Below are positions 1 to 11,939 of a stretch of DNA of 64,000 bases, in pieces; position 1 is the stretch's first letter; every line of letters starts with the position of its first letter. Origin of the DNA: Paraescarpia echinospica (Eukaryota > Annelida > Polychaeta > Sabellida > Siboglinidae). A model generated the notes under the pieces. It saw only the letters and a list, made by a program, of their open reading frames with translations, was not told the origin of the DNA and did not search any database. The translations under genes and the position numbers were made by a program. The stretch spans positions 3,750,773 through 3,814,772 of the forward strand of contig CM034538.1 of assembly GCA_020002185.1 (NCBI GenBank), given 5' to 3'.

Positions 1-2110
1 AAAAATAGGTGCTACATTATTTACAATTTGAATACCTCACATGCCATTACTTTTATTCTTTTCACGTGGAGGTATTCAGTGCCAGCAGTCTTTAAGAGGT
101 CTTTGTGCTTCAATGAGTAATCATTGTAGATAAAGTGAAGTGCTCTCTCCTGTATTTTCTCAAGTTTGTTGGTGCTGGCTTGGCTACAAAAATGCCAGAT
201 TAAAGGGCAGTAGTTAAAATTTGATGCTATGAAGGATTTGAAAATTGCATGTTTGCCTTGTTGAGTAAGGAGATGGCCAAGACGTTTTAAGGTAAGGCTT
301 GGGTCTAAACGTATGTTATTTTATTTCATTTCATTGTTACTTAAGACCGCTAGCTGTCTAGCTGATTTGTTTACATATGTCTGCAATGTGTTTGTGAGAA
401 GTCAGCGTATGATCAATCTCAATGCCAAGAAGGACAACAGATTCCTCGCATTGAGTGGATATATTCTCAGTTGTAAAAGCTGTGATGGCTCTGTTGCCTC
501 TCCTGCCAAAGCAGATTGCCTGAAATTTATCTGGATTGGCCTTCATTTGGTTGGTGCTGAACCATCGTAGGGTGGCAGAACAATCCTGTTGCAAAATGCG
601 AATGAGAGTGTCAAGGGTTTTAATGAGCATAAGATAGGATGTTATCATCATCATCATAGTTGTAGAGAGAGGACCTATCTGGTATGTGAAAGATATCATT
701 AATACAGATATTGAAAAGAAGAGGGCTCAGAATGGAGCCTTGTCCTACACCCTTGATGATTTCAGCCCAGTCATAGTAGGATCCCAGCTTAACTCGCTGT
801 TTCTAGTTACAGAGGTAACTACTGACAAGAGCTAATGCTTTGTCCAAGAGTCTGTGCTCGCAGTTTCCCCAATAACTGGTCATGTGGGCAGCATACTCAT
901 GGTTGTCCAGTGCCTTTAGCCAATCTTCCACCAATCTCATGAACATATTCTCAAAATGTTGGTTGATAGTTTTTTCAAAAAGTTTAGAGATGAATGGGAG
1001 GATGCTAACCGGTCTGTAATTTTGTTTGTCTAGAGGGTCCTTTTCTTGTATACCGGGACAACTTGTGCTGCTTTCAGTCTATTTGGAAATGTATGAGTTT
1101 TGATAGGGGTTCCAAAATTGTACTGCTACAGGACTTTAAAATTTTTGCAGGGATGCTGTCAACTCCAGTGGCTTTTCTGGAGGTTGATTTAAAAATGAAA
1201 GTGTGTACACTCTCGGGGGTGATGGGACTGAAATCAAAAGAGATGGGAGAAGGAACGTTCTCGGTTATTGTTTGAATGCTGGGATGATTTGCTACACCTT
1301 CCGGGGTGAGCTTGGTTCCTATGTGTCGGGCAACATTTACATAAAAATCATTTAGAATACCTGCAACAGAAGTCTGGTCTGATATGATTTTATCGTTTTC
1401 CGACAGGATGATCATTCTTTTAGGAGGCCCTTGTTTGACAGGAATGGTTTTACTGTGTGCCAGAAGTCTTTAGACTTGGGCCCACCTGCACACCTTTCAA
1501 AAAAATAAACTTGTATGGATTGACGTTTGAGTTTGGTAGTAAGATTCCTTTGCTTGCGGTAAGATTCCCAGTTAGCTGGTGTATGCCATTTTTGGTATTT
1601 GTTGAAAAGCATTGCCTTTTTAAAGGCTGCTTTGTGAAGGTTTGAGTTAATAAATGAAGTTTGTTTTGTTTTGACAGATTTTACTTTCATCGGGGCATGC
1701 TCACTTAAAACATCTATGAGGAGGGTTTCATGAGCCCAGTAGATGTCCTCCACATCGTCAACTATATACGCAACATGATGAAACACCCACTGCCTCACTG
1801 AAAACCTCATCAAAGTTTTTGTAACTGCGACATTTGATTTTAATTTTTTTGGGGAGGGGCTGAACCCTTAATGACAGCAGAAATAAGGTTGTGCCAGTCA
1901 CTAATGCCGCATGTGAGATTTGCGATGTTAGACAGAAGCGATGGTCTATATATGAAGATAACATCCAAAATCGATGGGGATGCGTTCTTTATAAAACATG
2001 TTGGCTTCTTGATAAAATGACTAAAATCAAATATGTCACAGACTGTTTGCAAAGGCTGAGATTTCTCTAGTTGGCAGAGGTCATAATTTAAGTCTTCGAC
2101 AACAGTAATA
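1..2110 (-). mobile_element. LINE family A, CR1/L2-group non-LTR retrotransposon, decayed
   Basis: Read on the minus strand, this holds the parts of one LINE ORF2 in order. The end of the AP-type endonuclease (1840-2105) has a segment like SDxHNLISAVIK, here SDWHNLISAVIK, so the catalytic His region is altered. The linker follows (1412-1813), then the start of reverse transcriptase with KATGVDSIPAKIL (1074-1415). Next come NYRPVSILP, GQGSILSPLLF and an active-site segment YDDDN (about 640-1060), and the thumb/C-terminal part with WFSTNQMKANPDK (358-699). The last recognisable residues, HFIYNDYSLKHKDLL, lie near 100-150, followed by a stop near 50. Several frameshifts and a shortened palm region make it a dead copy. 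Its 5' end is cut at about 2112, where LINE B begins. The clade assignment comes from motif memory, not a phylogeny. Confidence 0.85.
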
Positions 2111-2111
2111 T

Positions 2112-4300
2112 ACAGCTGTAAGTAAGTAAGTAACTAAATATTTATTTTTCCAACAAAAGAACAATACATACAGTGTTTATGGTATATCAGAATGATTATG
2201 TCAGAAAAAAGGGTATACTGAAGAAACTCTTGTATTTGTATACCCCTGAGAATTATTTACTTACAACACATGGAATATGGCAGATATTACATAATAGTAC
2301 AATATAAGTTATTATTGGCTATTACAATATAAATACACAAAAATAACTAATTGATAGCAGTACTTATTTGTCTTAATTTATATTGGCTTGCAGCGAATTA
2401 CAATACAATCATATTTTAAGTTGCAACATGCACTCTTATTGATAACAATGAAGTGCAAGTTATAATTAAATATACAGTTTTGACCAATGACCTGTTTTTA
2501 GTTATATTTGTCAATCATGTTCCTTTTTAATGTGCAAACAAATGCATGAAATGTTGACACCATAATAGTAGTACTGGAAGGTAATGAATACCAGCGTTTT
2601 ACACCATAAATTGATAAAAAAAAATCGTTTAATGTTAGTTTAACAAGATTTAACAAGAGAGTCCAACCCTTTTATCTACATATATCCAGCCCTTCTGAGG
2701 TATGTGTCAATTTTATTTTTAAACATATTCACACTACTAGCACCCACACAATCATCAGATAATCTGTTCCATTCATTCACAGTCCTTTGTGAAAATGAGA
2801 ACTTTCTTATATATAATCTACACTGTTCCTTTATTAATGTAACTTTATGTCCTCTAGTCCTTCTATCTTTCTTAACTGAGAAAAAAATATCTCTATCAAT
2901 AGTTTCATAACCATTTAATATTTTAAACACTTCTATCTGACCTCCTCTCAATCTGCTGGTCTCTAGTGTTATTAAACCACATTCTTTTAGGCGTATTTTG
3001 TAACTAAGATCCCACGGTTTTAGTATAATTTTAGTCGCTCTCCTCTGTACTCTTTCTAGCATATCTATGTCCTTCTTGCGGTATGGCCTCCACGCTTGTA
3101 TACAATATTCTAAATGAGGCCTAACTATTGTTTTGTACAGCGGTATTATTAGTTCTTTTTCTTTATATGCTATATTTCGCCTAATCAATCCAAGGATTTT
3201 ATTTCCTTTGAAGCTGCAATTCCACACTGCTCTGAAAAGTTGGAACATATTAATAGTTATTGAACTCGGGAAGAGTGTGAAGAAGTTTATTTTGTAAACA
3301 AACACTGCACATTGACAGGTACTAGTAAATTGTTATACACTTTATACATAATTGACAAGATCTTAAAATCTAGGTCTTGAAATGTTAGTACTCTATTTCT
3401 AGTAAATAACGTATTAATATGATGAAGTCTATCAACACCATATATCAGTCTAATCAGTCTCTTTTGTAAGATTGTAATACAATGTACATTGGTGATATAT
3501 GTAGTTCCCCAAACTTCACAACAATAACTCATTATTGGTAAGAAGATTTAATAATACAAAGTAAGTAAACTTGTGTTTCCTAGGATATGACTTGCTCTAT
3601 ACATTACTCCAACTATTCTAGATAGCCTGGTCTTCACACTGTTTATAGGATATTTCCAGGTAAGGTTTTCATCAATGTTTACTCCAAGGAATTTTATTAA
3701 CTCTATTAATTCTGTTATTACAAATTTTAAAATCTAAGTCAATATTTATCTTATGGTTACCAAAGATAATGTAGTTGGTTATTGATATATTCAGAGACAA
3801 TTTATTAACAATGAACCATGTGTATAATTATATATCTAGTTCACAATTAACAACATGTTTTAGTCTATGTACATCTGTGTCAGAATATAATATGTTGGTA
3901 TCATCTGCAAACAGCACAAATTTAAGAAGTTTTGATACATTTCATATGTCATTAATATATAAAAAGAACAGTATTGGGCCTAGCACAGACCCCTGTGGTA
4001 CTCCACATGACAAATTTTGGAGATTAGATGAACATTCGTCTATTTGAACAAATTGACTTCTATTGGTTAGATAACTTTCCACCCATTTCTCAGCCACACC
4101 ATAACACCACAGAAATTTACGGTGTCAAATGCTTTCTTTAAGTCAACTAAAACGCCATGTCTGTATTTTGTTGTATCTAATGATGTACTAATTTCTTCAG
4201 CCAGGTCAAACAATGCATGTGAGGTGGACATTATTGTTTGCTTAACAGGGTGTTTCTGACTATTTATTATCTATTAGAAATAACAAAAGTATTTTTTAAA
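2112..4300 (-). mobile_element. LINE family B, non-LTR retrotransposon, interrupted by a CR1 copy
   Basis: The minus strand shows reverse transcriptase pieces in order: VDLKKAFDTVN (about 4120-4180), a GVPQGSVLGPILF-like block with an FADDT active site (about 3880-4010), then YCCEVWGTTYI and QKRLIRLIYGV (3287-3532). The C-terminal end, YGVKRWYSLP, resumes near 2560-2620, below a CR1 insertion at 2640-3252. The 3' end has AATAAATATTT followed by a short TTAC repeat near 2112-2145, as expected for a LINE tail read on the minus strand. Stops and frameshifts are frequent, and no endonuclease part is visible above 4300. The link across the CR1 copy is an inference from collinear C-terminal motifs. 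Confidence 0.7.
2640..3252 (-). mobile_element. CR1-like LINE, copy 1, 5'-truncated
   Basis: The minus-strand frame at 2676-3240 encodes the C-terminal end of a CR1-type reverse transcriptase: LGLIRRNIAYKEKELIIPL, then [26 protein letters not shown], and a final part ending FKNKIDTYLRRAGYM. A one-base frameshift lies in the SEQCGIAAS block near 3200. The 3' tail at 2640-2700 contains two copies of a TTGTTAAATC-type unit, and the same tail ends the other three copies of this family in the window. The 5' end stops abruptly at about 3252, a normal LINE truncation, and the copy sits inside the coding end of LINE B. It cannot encode a working enzyme because the catalytic palm is absent. Confidence 0.85.
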
Positions 4301-5849
4301 TAGTTGAACATTTAAATATTTCAGAAAAGTTTCTTTTTATAACCAAATAAATTTATTTTCCCCAGAGCATATTAAGAAAGAACTCAGATGTACTCATAAA
4401 ATCTGAGTGCAACGAGTCTATGACCCACAAGTTTTCTGACTACGAGTACTTCAAAAAATGTACTCGAGTACATGAGTACATGAGTACTTCCGCTTCCAGG
4501 TGTGGATTAGACAGTGATGGTGTTACTTTGTTATGTCACTAATAATAATATGATTACCTTCCAGACACAATTGTTGCACACCTAACACACCAACAAGCCA
4601 TATTCTTTCACATTTTTGCAAACTTTATAGAGTATTATTAGAAACATTCCTAAATACTGTGTTACACCACTAGACATTTTAAATGTTTAGTTTGTTAATA
4701 ATTATTATTTGTGGCCAAGTTATTAATTTCTTTAGATTACAACTAATATCACGCTAAGCCAAATGCTTGTGGGTTATCTGTAAAATTTGACATTTTCTCA
4801 TAAAATAGCTCCGTATAAGTGAACAAATTCCTCTAGTGTTATTTTATTTCTAACTATTGTCTACAAAGTAGACCTATATTTCATATTTTTAGATTATCTG
4901 CCCCAAAAGTGTGACAGAATACAGCACTATATACAATCTCGACATACATCATATTGCATATTTAAAACACATGCCATATGGTAGAAGATTACTGTTACCT
5001 TCTCGTTGGTTTCTACTGTGAATCGCAAAAGTAATTTACAGTGCTTTGGTGTGAACTAAGAAGAGTAACACAACTCTCTGGCTCTGCTGTGCTGTCTATA
5101 GGATATAAATAATATACATGTATTATGTGGATATGCGCTAACACATATTTTTTATTTTCAGTTGCATTCTGGTGCATAGTCAGGCGAGGGCATGGAGACA
5201 TGCATTCATGTGTAGCTATCGTTAATTCTTACAGGGATTAATTGCCACTTCTGAGCATGTTGAATTTAATTGACTCTGAAGAAGTACTAACATCAATAAC
5301 ACTGGCTGGCTAGCTATCCAGTTATAAATAGAGGTCAGTGGCCACAAAGTGTTTTTTCGGCGGCAACAAACTTAATGTTACTTTCATCAACAGTAACTGT
5401 TTCAGAAATAAATTTACATCGAATTGTTGACCAAATTCGTTACTTTAGTTTCTTGGTTTATTTGTTATAAGAAACGAAACACCAAAATAGATGTAGTTGA
5501 CAGAAGATATTTCAAAAGATTGCATAAATCCGCTCAGTGACGCCACACGCTGCCATTCTGTTATCTCGCATAGGGGGTGTTACTACAGAATTGTAGATAA
5601 CGAGATAATTATCCAAGATCTGTGAACAAGTTTTAAACCATTGTTTTCAGGAGAGAATGGTGTATAATATACCATCAACTTGCTCATTGAGATGTTGCCT
5701 CCTTCATGGAGAAAATATCTGGTGAAAAGTAAAGTGACAAAATACAAATTTGAATTTGTTTGGAAATCTTTTGCTATATGCTACATATAGTAAATGTCAT
5801 CAAACAACTAATTTGTCAACATAACGTAATACCTTATTTTATCTGCCTT
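4300..5849. other. Non-coding stretch with no recognised gene
   Basis: I see no long or motif-bearing ORF. At 4435-4490 the sequence is dense in GAGTAC/GTACTC words and partly self-complementary, which can be the edge of a DNA element. About 25 bases at 5316-5341 (CTATCCAGTTATAAATA and following bases) recur near 36198-36223, so at least that part is a dispersed repeat. Confidence 0.4.
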
Positions 5850-6055
5850 CTAATGGTACATCACATTTAAAAATTTAATGAGAATTTTTAAAGTTTTGTC
5901 CATTTTAAATGAAGGCCTGTACTTTTCTGATGCTGACCAAATGATTTCTTGGATATGGATAGGAAGTGGCTGCAACTCGTCTGCACTAGCTTCAGGATAA
6001 AATGCATTAAATAATGCAAATCTACCATGTGTAAAACTAAGCTTTGACTTGTTGT
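5850..6055 (-). CDS. Unassigned exon-like ORF
   Basis: On the minus strand an open frame of about 68 codons runs from just below an AG at 6056 to a TAG stop at 5850-5852. The peptide includes HGRFALFNAFYP, then ADELQPLPIHIQEIIW and SEKYRPSFKMDKT, a mixed composition with aromatic and charged residues that looks protein-like. I do not recognise the family. The upstream AG has a purine-rich rather than pyrimidine-rich approach, so an acceptor there is weak. It could be a terminal exon, a fragment of a transposon gene or chance. It lies back to back with the plus-strand exon-like ORF that begins at 6125. Confidence 0.3.
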
Positions 6056-6124
6056 ATTCCGTGGCCTACCATACACAAGTTTTGCATTATGTTGCTTTAT
6101 GCTGGCTTCATTTTCTTTTTTCAG

Positions 6125-6337
6125 AATGTCAGCCAGATTGTGACACGAGTAGTTCTACCCGATGCTGTACGAGGGCGTCACCCTACAGTGTTACGGAGCT
6201 GCTACAGCGAGCTGCGTCGTTTGGAAGCACAAGGCTTCGGCATTTTCTACTCGAGTTCTGAAGAATACCTGCAGAATCGTCTCGGCGAGAACTGCTGCTT
6301 CCAACTGGGCTTTCTCAAGGTCAAACTGGTGACATGA
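6125..6337 (+). CDS. Unassigned terminal-exon candidate
   Basis: A strong acceptor (a pyrimidine-rich tract ending TTTTTTCAG at 6124) opens into 70 codons and a TGA at 6335-6337. The peptide starts NVSQIVTRVVLPDAVRG, has HPTVLRSCYSELRRLEAQG and ends GFLKVKLVT. The segment is clearly richer in GC than its AT-rich surroundings, as expected for an exon. HPTVLRSCYSELRRLEAQG could form two helices, perhaps a winged-helix-like unit, but I do not recognise the family. Upstream exons are not identified in the window; they may lie in the decayed stretch to the left or outside it. Confidence 0.4.
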   Translation, partial: NVSQIVTRVVLPDAVRGRHPTVLRSCYSELRRLEAQGFGIFYSSSEEYLQNRLGENCCFQLGFLKVKLVT

Positions 6338-7305
6338 AATGACTGGTTTGAAACAAGACTACAGGAAGTAGCAGTATGCATTGTGGGTCGTGGATTGTCC
6401 TATGGAGACAATGACAGTTGGCTCATAGCTGAGTTGGTTATAATGGGCAAGGTGCTTTCTGTTCTCTCTCATGAATCATAGTAACGTGTGAAATGTTACT
6501 GAGCTCTCAGGCTTTAAGTCAGAGTTATTCATAGACTGTCTATTTATGTCATAGTATATTTATTACACTATAGCTTTTGTAAGTCCGTCAAACTGAGCAA
6601 CAGTGCCAAGTGATCTGTTGAACTGGAGAAGGTTGGTATTAACTACAGCAAAGCCTTGTCTACGTACAGTACTGTGGTAGTACAGTATTATTCATTACAT
6701 GAAGTCTGTGATGGAATCATCATCAAACCGAACGGCATTGCCAGTTTGATTTGTAAAACTGAAGAATGTTGGTAGCCAACTGCAGCAAACGCTTCCCAGA
6801 AAACGTGTGTGTGCAAAACAAATTACGGAGGTCAAAGAAAAATTGCAGTGGCCCCATGAAGACGTGATGTTGCTTTAGCCACCGTAAGTCAATTATAATT
6901 CATGTATATCAATTCATAATATGTAAATGTTTAATGTATATATCCATTCATGTGGTATTAATGTAATGTATTGAATGCGTAATGACCTACATGGTAGCGT
7001 GTCCATGTTGGTTTAAAGTCAATGAGCATGGAACATTAGAAGTTGGATACAAAAAACGTTGATATTATGAGGTAGATGTTAGAAAATACTATTCTTCTAG
7101 AATGGGTCTGCTTGCCGTTGTATAACTGTCAGTCGGTCATCCTGCTCAGTGCGTGTTTCCGTCAAGGGATTATGGGATTACGGTTGTCAGACTTGTACAA
7201 AAATGTGTGTGTTACAGTAAGAAATTGTCATCATTCTTAGGATAATGTTAAATCATAATTCTTATATATACATGTTATTTGACCACTTGTTAAATTGGTG
7301 TCCAC
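6338..7305. other. Non-coding stretch, nothing recognised
   Basis: No supported gene. If the ORF ending at 6337 is a real last exon, the first part would be its 3' UTR. A short string around TGTATATATCCATTCATGT at 6938 recurs near 10686, right after the 86-bp minisatellite. Confidence 0.35.
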
Positions 7306-7307
7306 GC

Positions 7308-7824
7308 AAAACCACGGCTAGGGTCAATTCCTGTTAATCAATTCCAATTCCTTTCAATTCCTTCTTTCGATTCCTTTTTTTTAATACCAATTCCTGCTAA
7401 AATTGTTGAATGAACTTCCAGTGATTATTTCCATGTTTTTGAAACCCAATCTTATTTGCACTGCCTTATTTACCGTGGGGTCTAGATATATATAGCTACT
7501 TAACTGCAATTATTAACAGCAGACTTCTATTGTGCACATAGGTCTGTCTTTTGATCATGTTCTTGCCTCAGCAAGTCAACCCTACTAACTGGGCCTGGCT
7601 GCTGAAGCTTGTTATTGATTCATTGTTTATGTGAGCTGATAAGGCATGTCTGCTGTTTGTGGACTAATTGGAAGGTGGAGTTCAGCCAGATCACGAAAAT
7701 GAGGATCAGTTCCTTTTTGTTCAATTTCAATTCCTTTTGCTGAAAATCTTTCATTCCAATTCCTTGAATTGAAGGGAGTTGAATAATCCCAATCCCTTTT
7801 GGAATTGGCCCCAGCCTTGGTAGA
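7308..7824. mobile_element. MITE-like element with imperfect terminal inverted repeats
   Basis: The left end carries CCACGGCTAGGGTCAATTCC (7313-7332). The reverse complement of the right end (7800-7822) reads CCAAGGCTGGGGCCAATTCC, 17 of 20 bases the same. Just inside both ends are runs of AATTCC-type words. There is no ORF of note. The length (about 0.5 kb), paired ends and lack of coding capacity suit a non-autonomous DNA element; no target-site duplication is evident. Confidence 0.45.
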
Positions 7825-7916
7825 AACTGTGGTCTACAAGAAGGGTTGGTGCTCTTACAGTTTTTAAAAGGTGCTTGATTGAACCCTGTTTGTTAGGGCT
7901 TGGTTGCAAGATTTCT

Positions 7917-9012
7917 CTGTAGGGGAAGGTGGGCACCCATTTTTTTACGTTTTTAGCGATAAACCAAAACAAAATACAGTTTTTAACATTAAAATTGAAC
8001 TATCGTGTTAATATGTATGTCCTCTAACAGGGTCGTGACATTTGTTAGGCTGGGATATGTCAATTTCTAAATATATGCAAATTAGTGGAGGCGTGTGAAG
8101 TGGCTTAAGGGACCCAAATCGTGGGTCCCATCTGGTCTACAAGTTATTTGTCATAACTAAAATTATGATATTATATTCAGGCTTTAAAACATCTGCATGT
8201 CATGCATTACTACTCTTGCATAAAAGTCAGTTTCATAAAACTAAGTTACCCCACAGTCTATTTACTGTTTATTATCATTTTATATATCTACATGATGTTT
8301 GCGCGTTCCTTGTTTACAACAACCTTTTAATTAATGTTGTTCTCTCATATCGCTCACTAATCGGTCTGGAAGCAACTATAGCTTAATAAACGATTCTGAC
8401 ACAATAGATGCCCTAAGCAACTGGCTTTCACACATTACTCGTCTTCTTGGTGAAAACGTAGCTCAACGAACGGTTGAAATTAATAATAATTATGTAGAAT
8501 TAAGTTAATATGTTAATTACCAAGCGATTTTACAGCTTATCCATTGTACATTACACACTTTGTCACACTTGATATTGTAGCATTCCGCATTTACAGGAAA
8601 CTTCTATTTATGAAAATGTTCATGAACCGGCTCATCGGCCCTCACACAGACTGGCTCATAGGTGCCTGATCACAAATTTATATGCAAAACGTCAAAAACT
8701 GTTTCACGCATTTACAGGATATGTATCCCTTATTATAAATATGCCACTAACAACAACATTGCATTACCTATGGTATAAAGAAAAGAACAAAGCACGAAAT
8801 ATTTTCTAAAAATATTTGTCCGTTAAAAATGCATACAATCGTGATTTTGCGCGCCATTAGCCGTCCGGAATTATTCAAATGGCAGTGAAGTTGTCAGTAG
8901 CATGACCTGCTTCTACAGAATTCATAAAATTAAACATATGGTAAGTATTAACAAAGTTACAGGGGGTAGCTCAAAGCTCCCCTGTGATGATGGGTCCCAA
9001 TCTTCCCCTACA
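7917..9012. mobile_element. Candidate DNA element with ~23-bp inverted ends
   Basis: The left end at 7917-7939 reads TGTAGGGGAAGGTGGGCACC and the reverse complement of 8990-9012 reads TGTAGGGGAAGATTGGGACC, each then continuing CAT. Inside there is no convincing coding frame, only a short hairpin at about 8110-8132 made of GGGACCCA arms. Length about 1.1 kb. The superfamily is unclear and no clear target-site duplication is seen. Confidence 0.45.
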
Positions 9013-9490
9013 TGATTTTAAGACAGTTTCCTATCAACTGTTTTAATGGTTGTAACATTTACAATGCTTGCAAACAAAGTGCCAAAACAGTCAACCAAAA
9101 ACATCAGGACCAATTAAGTAATTGCGGGTTTGAAATTATTCAAAACGTTTTATTTGTCAACATTAATTATGATAACATTCAGGGTTCCATATTGAATAAG
9201 ATAATATAGCTGTATTTATCTGATAGGTTTGCTTCCATGTATATATTGATTGAAAATTATTGTTAAATATGATTATGTCACAAAAATGCCAGTTGGTCTG
9301 TCTGTGCTTTGAAATGTACAAACAGTATAATGTGTGATGTGAAATACGACAAGAAATTACTTTGTTTAATGATATTCAATTAGGTTGTTTAAATTGTGTA
9401 ATCCATGTTCTTCTTTACATGGATATGTGCTCTGTAACTGTCTATGTCACATAGACAAGTAAAGTATTGCCACAAACCATATATTCTGCA

Positions 9491-9664
9491 TGATATTTGT
9501 GTACGAATAGTCTTCACGCATTAATTGCAGGGTAGCTGAATGCTTTCTAGAGTCGAGATGGTGTTCGATTAAACATGTCTGCCAGAGAGTAAAGTGTAAA
9601 GTGCTTTGAGCAGTCCAGAGGACTGGATACTACGCTATATAAGAACTTACCTTTTTTACCTTTA
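9491..9664 (+). mobile_element. tRNA-derived SINE, 5'-truncated copy
   Basis: This stretch matches the 3' half of the SINE at 62081-62410, with GTCGAGATGGTGTTCGATT, GTAAAGTGTAAAG, GAGGACTGGATACT and GCTATATAAGAACTTACC in the same order. The tail is an ACCTTTTT-type repeat near 9650-9664. The tRNA-like head is missing, so it has no pol III promoter. Confidence 0.8.
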
Positions 9665-9711
9665 TATTACCAAGCTTCATTTGATTACACCTTTCAACAA
9701 TTTACACCAAC

Positions 9712-10640
9712 TTACACTCCATCTGACGTAGGAGAAGGGCCATCTAGGAACAGCAGCTACACACATAAGTATATAACTCTAAATAACATCTAGTGATCAC
9801 CATTCCATCTGACGTAGGAGAAGGGCCCTCTAGAAAAAGCAGCCACACATAAGTATATAACTTTAAATAACATCTAGTGATCAACACTCCCTCTGAGATA
9901 GGAGAAGGGCCCTCTAGAAACAGCAGCCACACACATAAGTATATAACTAACTTTAAATAACATCTAGTGATCAACACTCCATCTGATGTAGGAGAAGGGC
10001 CCTCTAGGAACAGCAGCCACACACATAAGTATATAACTTTAAATAACATCTAGTGATCAACACTCCATCTGACGTAGGAGAAGGGCCCTCTAGGAACAGC
10101 AGCCACACACATAAGTATATAACTTTAAATAACATCTAATGATAACCACTCCATTTGACGTTGGAGAAGGGCTGACTAGAAACAGCAGCCACACACATAA
10201 GTATATAACTTTAAATAACATCTAATGATAACCACTCCATCTGACGTAGGAGAAGGGCCCTCTAGGAACAGCAGCCACACACATAAGTATATAACTTTAA
10301 ATAACATCTAATGATAACCACTCCATTTGACGTTGGAGAAGGGCTGACTAGAAACAGCAGCCACACACATAAGTATATAACTTTAAATAACATCTAATGA
10401 TAACCACTCCATCTGACGTAGGAGAAGGGCCCTCTAGGAACAGCAGCCACACACATAAGTATATAACTTTAAATAACATCTAATGATAACCACTCCATTT
10501 GACGTTGGAGAAGGGCTGACTAGAAACAGCAGCCACACACATAAGTATATAACTTTAAATAACATCTAATGATAACCACTCCATTTGACGTTGGAGAAGG
10601 GCTGTCTAGAAACAGTAGCCACACACATAAGTAAATAACT
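9712..10640. repeat. 86-bp minisatellite, about 11 units, with A/B alternation
   Basis: The landmark ATAAGTATATAACT recurs at about 9765, 9849, 9935, 10025, 10111, 10197, 10283, 10369, 10455, 10541 and 10627, a period of 86 bp apart from small indels. Two unit types can be told apart: A has CCATCTGACGTAGGAG and GGGCCCTCTAGGAAC; B has CCATTTGACGTTGGAG and GGGCTGACTAGAAAC. The first five units are type A or near it, then the order is B A B A B B, i.e. a 172-bp higher-order dimer. Because 86 is not a multiple of three, an ORF running through it changes frame between units and is not a gene. Confidence 0.9.
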
Positions 10641-11714
10641 CTTAAGTAACTATTGTTGTGTTTTCTGAAATATCAATGTGTTTACTGTATATATCCATTC
10701 ATGTAGTATGGTGAAAGGATGCGAGTGAACACAAAGAGGTGAGTGCTCCTCAGCACCTTTGAGACGATCCAAGGTTAACATATTAATATAATATAAAGAT
10801 TGTTCAAACAACCTGTTGTTTTAAAAACATTTTTAGTATTATTTAGGAATTACACATGAACTGTGTTGTGGGGTTATTCAGTGTACGTTGATAACACTTT
10901 TTTACAATACACAGCATTTAAATGCATTATAATGACATAGCTGTTCTATTTTGTAAATGTTTTGTAATGTTTTATGATTATAAATTATATATCCCATGAT
11001 ATAATATTATTAAAACAAACTTACTGGAGTACAAAATTATAAGAACTTTCTTCAGTATATACATGAGCATATATAACGTGTATTTTCTTGTCCCCAGCTT
11101 AAAATTCCCAAGAATACCTCTATTCAATAGTTGGCAGTCACTGCCAATGCAGTAAATACATAATTCGACGTACTTTTTTCAACTTATATGTTGGAATGTC
11201 TTGATCATAACGTGTCCCTTCTGATATATTTGTATAACAGCAGCAAACCCGGCGTATTAATGCACACTAAATCCATGTATTTAGCAATCATATTTGACCT
11301 AATTTTTTTTTTTTAAATGTCAATATTAAAAAAATGCAGACTTAGAAATCTGTCCCATGGATATTTAGTCTTAGCTGTAACATTCCACGTGAAATAGTTG
11401 AAACGGTTCCAAAACACAATTGTTGTAGAAGGTAGCCTATTTTGCCCTCTGCAAATCAAATGTTCACTAGCATGGCTTTGGATTTTCCTTCTTAAAAGTG
11501 TGTTTCTGTGACTGAAATTCGCCGCGTATTTTTGTTTAACTGTAAGCCATAACGTGTTAAATGTCATGTAACTATTTGACAATCTGCCACATATAATATA
11601 CAAGTTATGTGGCATTGCGTCTATACCAAGATGGAATGTCGATGCCAGTGGAACAGATTTCAAATGAGTTGTAGATTCCAGAGGACAAATTGTAAGAAAA
11701 TTAATAACGAATAG
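10641..11714. other. Non-coding AT-rich stretch
   Basis: No recognised feature. The longest minus-strand ORF (11313-11765, 150 codons) has no familiar motif and runs into a dispersed G-rich repeat, so I do not call it a gene. Confidence 0.35.
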
Positions 11715-11935
11715 CCAGCCCCCACATATTTTTTTGGGGGGGCTGGAGATAGGATTAGCCCCCAATATCTAGGAAAGCGGGTGCAATTGGAGGTTTTCAA
11801 AAAGCCTCAAAGTTGGATTTTAGCAAGCCTCACGGGGGTGTAATTCGAGGTTTTTGGAGAGGCCTCAAAGTGTTTTGTGTGCAGTTGGAGATTTGTGGTT
11901 AGTCTCTAGAGGTGAGCTTAAATATTTAAAAGCAT
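11715..11935 (+). repeat. Dispersed G-rich repeat, shared with 25368-25450
   Basis: It starts with a short hairpin of AGCCCCC/GGGGGGGCT arms. The part at 11838-11925 (GTGTAATTCGAGGTTTTTGG, then GGCCTCAAAGTG and AGTTGGAGAT) is matched by the reverse complement of 25368-25450. The same style of sequence appears at 12866-13097 and 43164-44022, suggesting one group of elements. Confidence 0.6.
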
Positions 11936-11939
11936 CCAT

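Noticed and set aside
9744..10049. Minus-strand ORF with WLLFLEGPSP repeats
   Set aside because: It is the 86-bp minisatellite read through; the unit is not a multiple of three and indels alone keep it open.
11313..11765. 150-codon minus-strand ORF
   Set aside because: No recognised motif, no start or splice context, and its beginning lies in a dispersed G-rich repeat.
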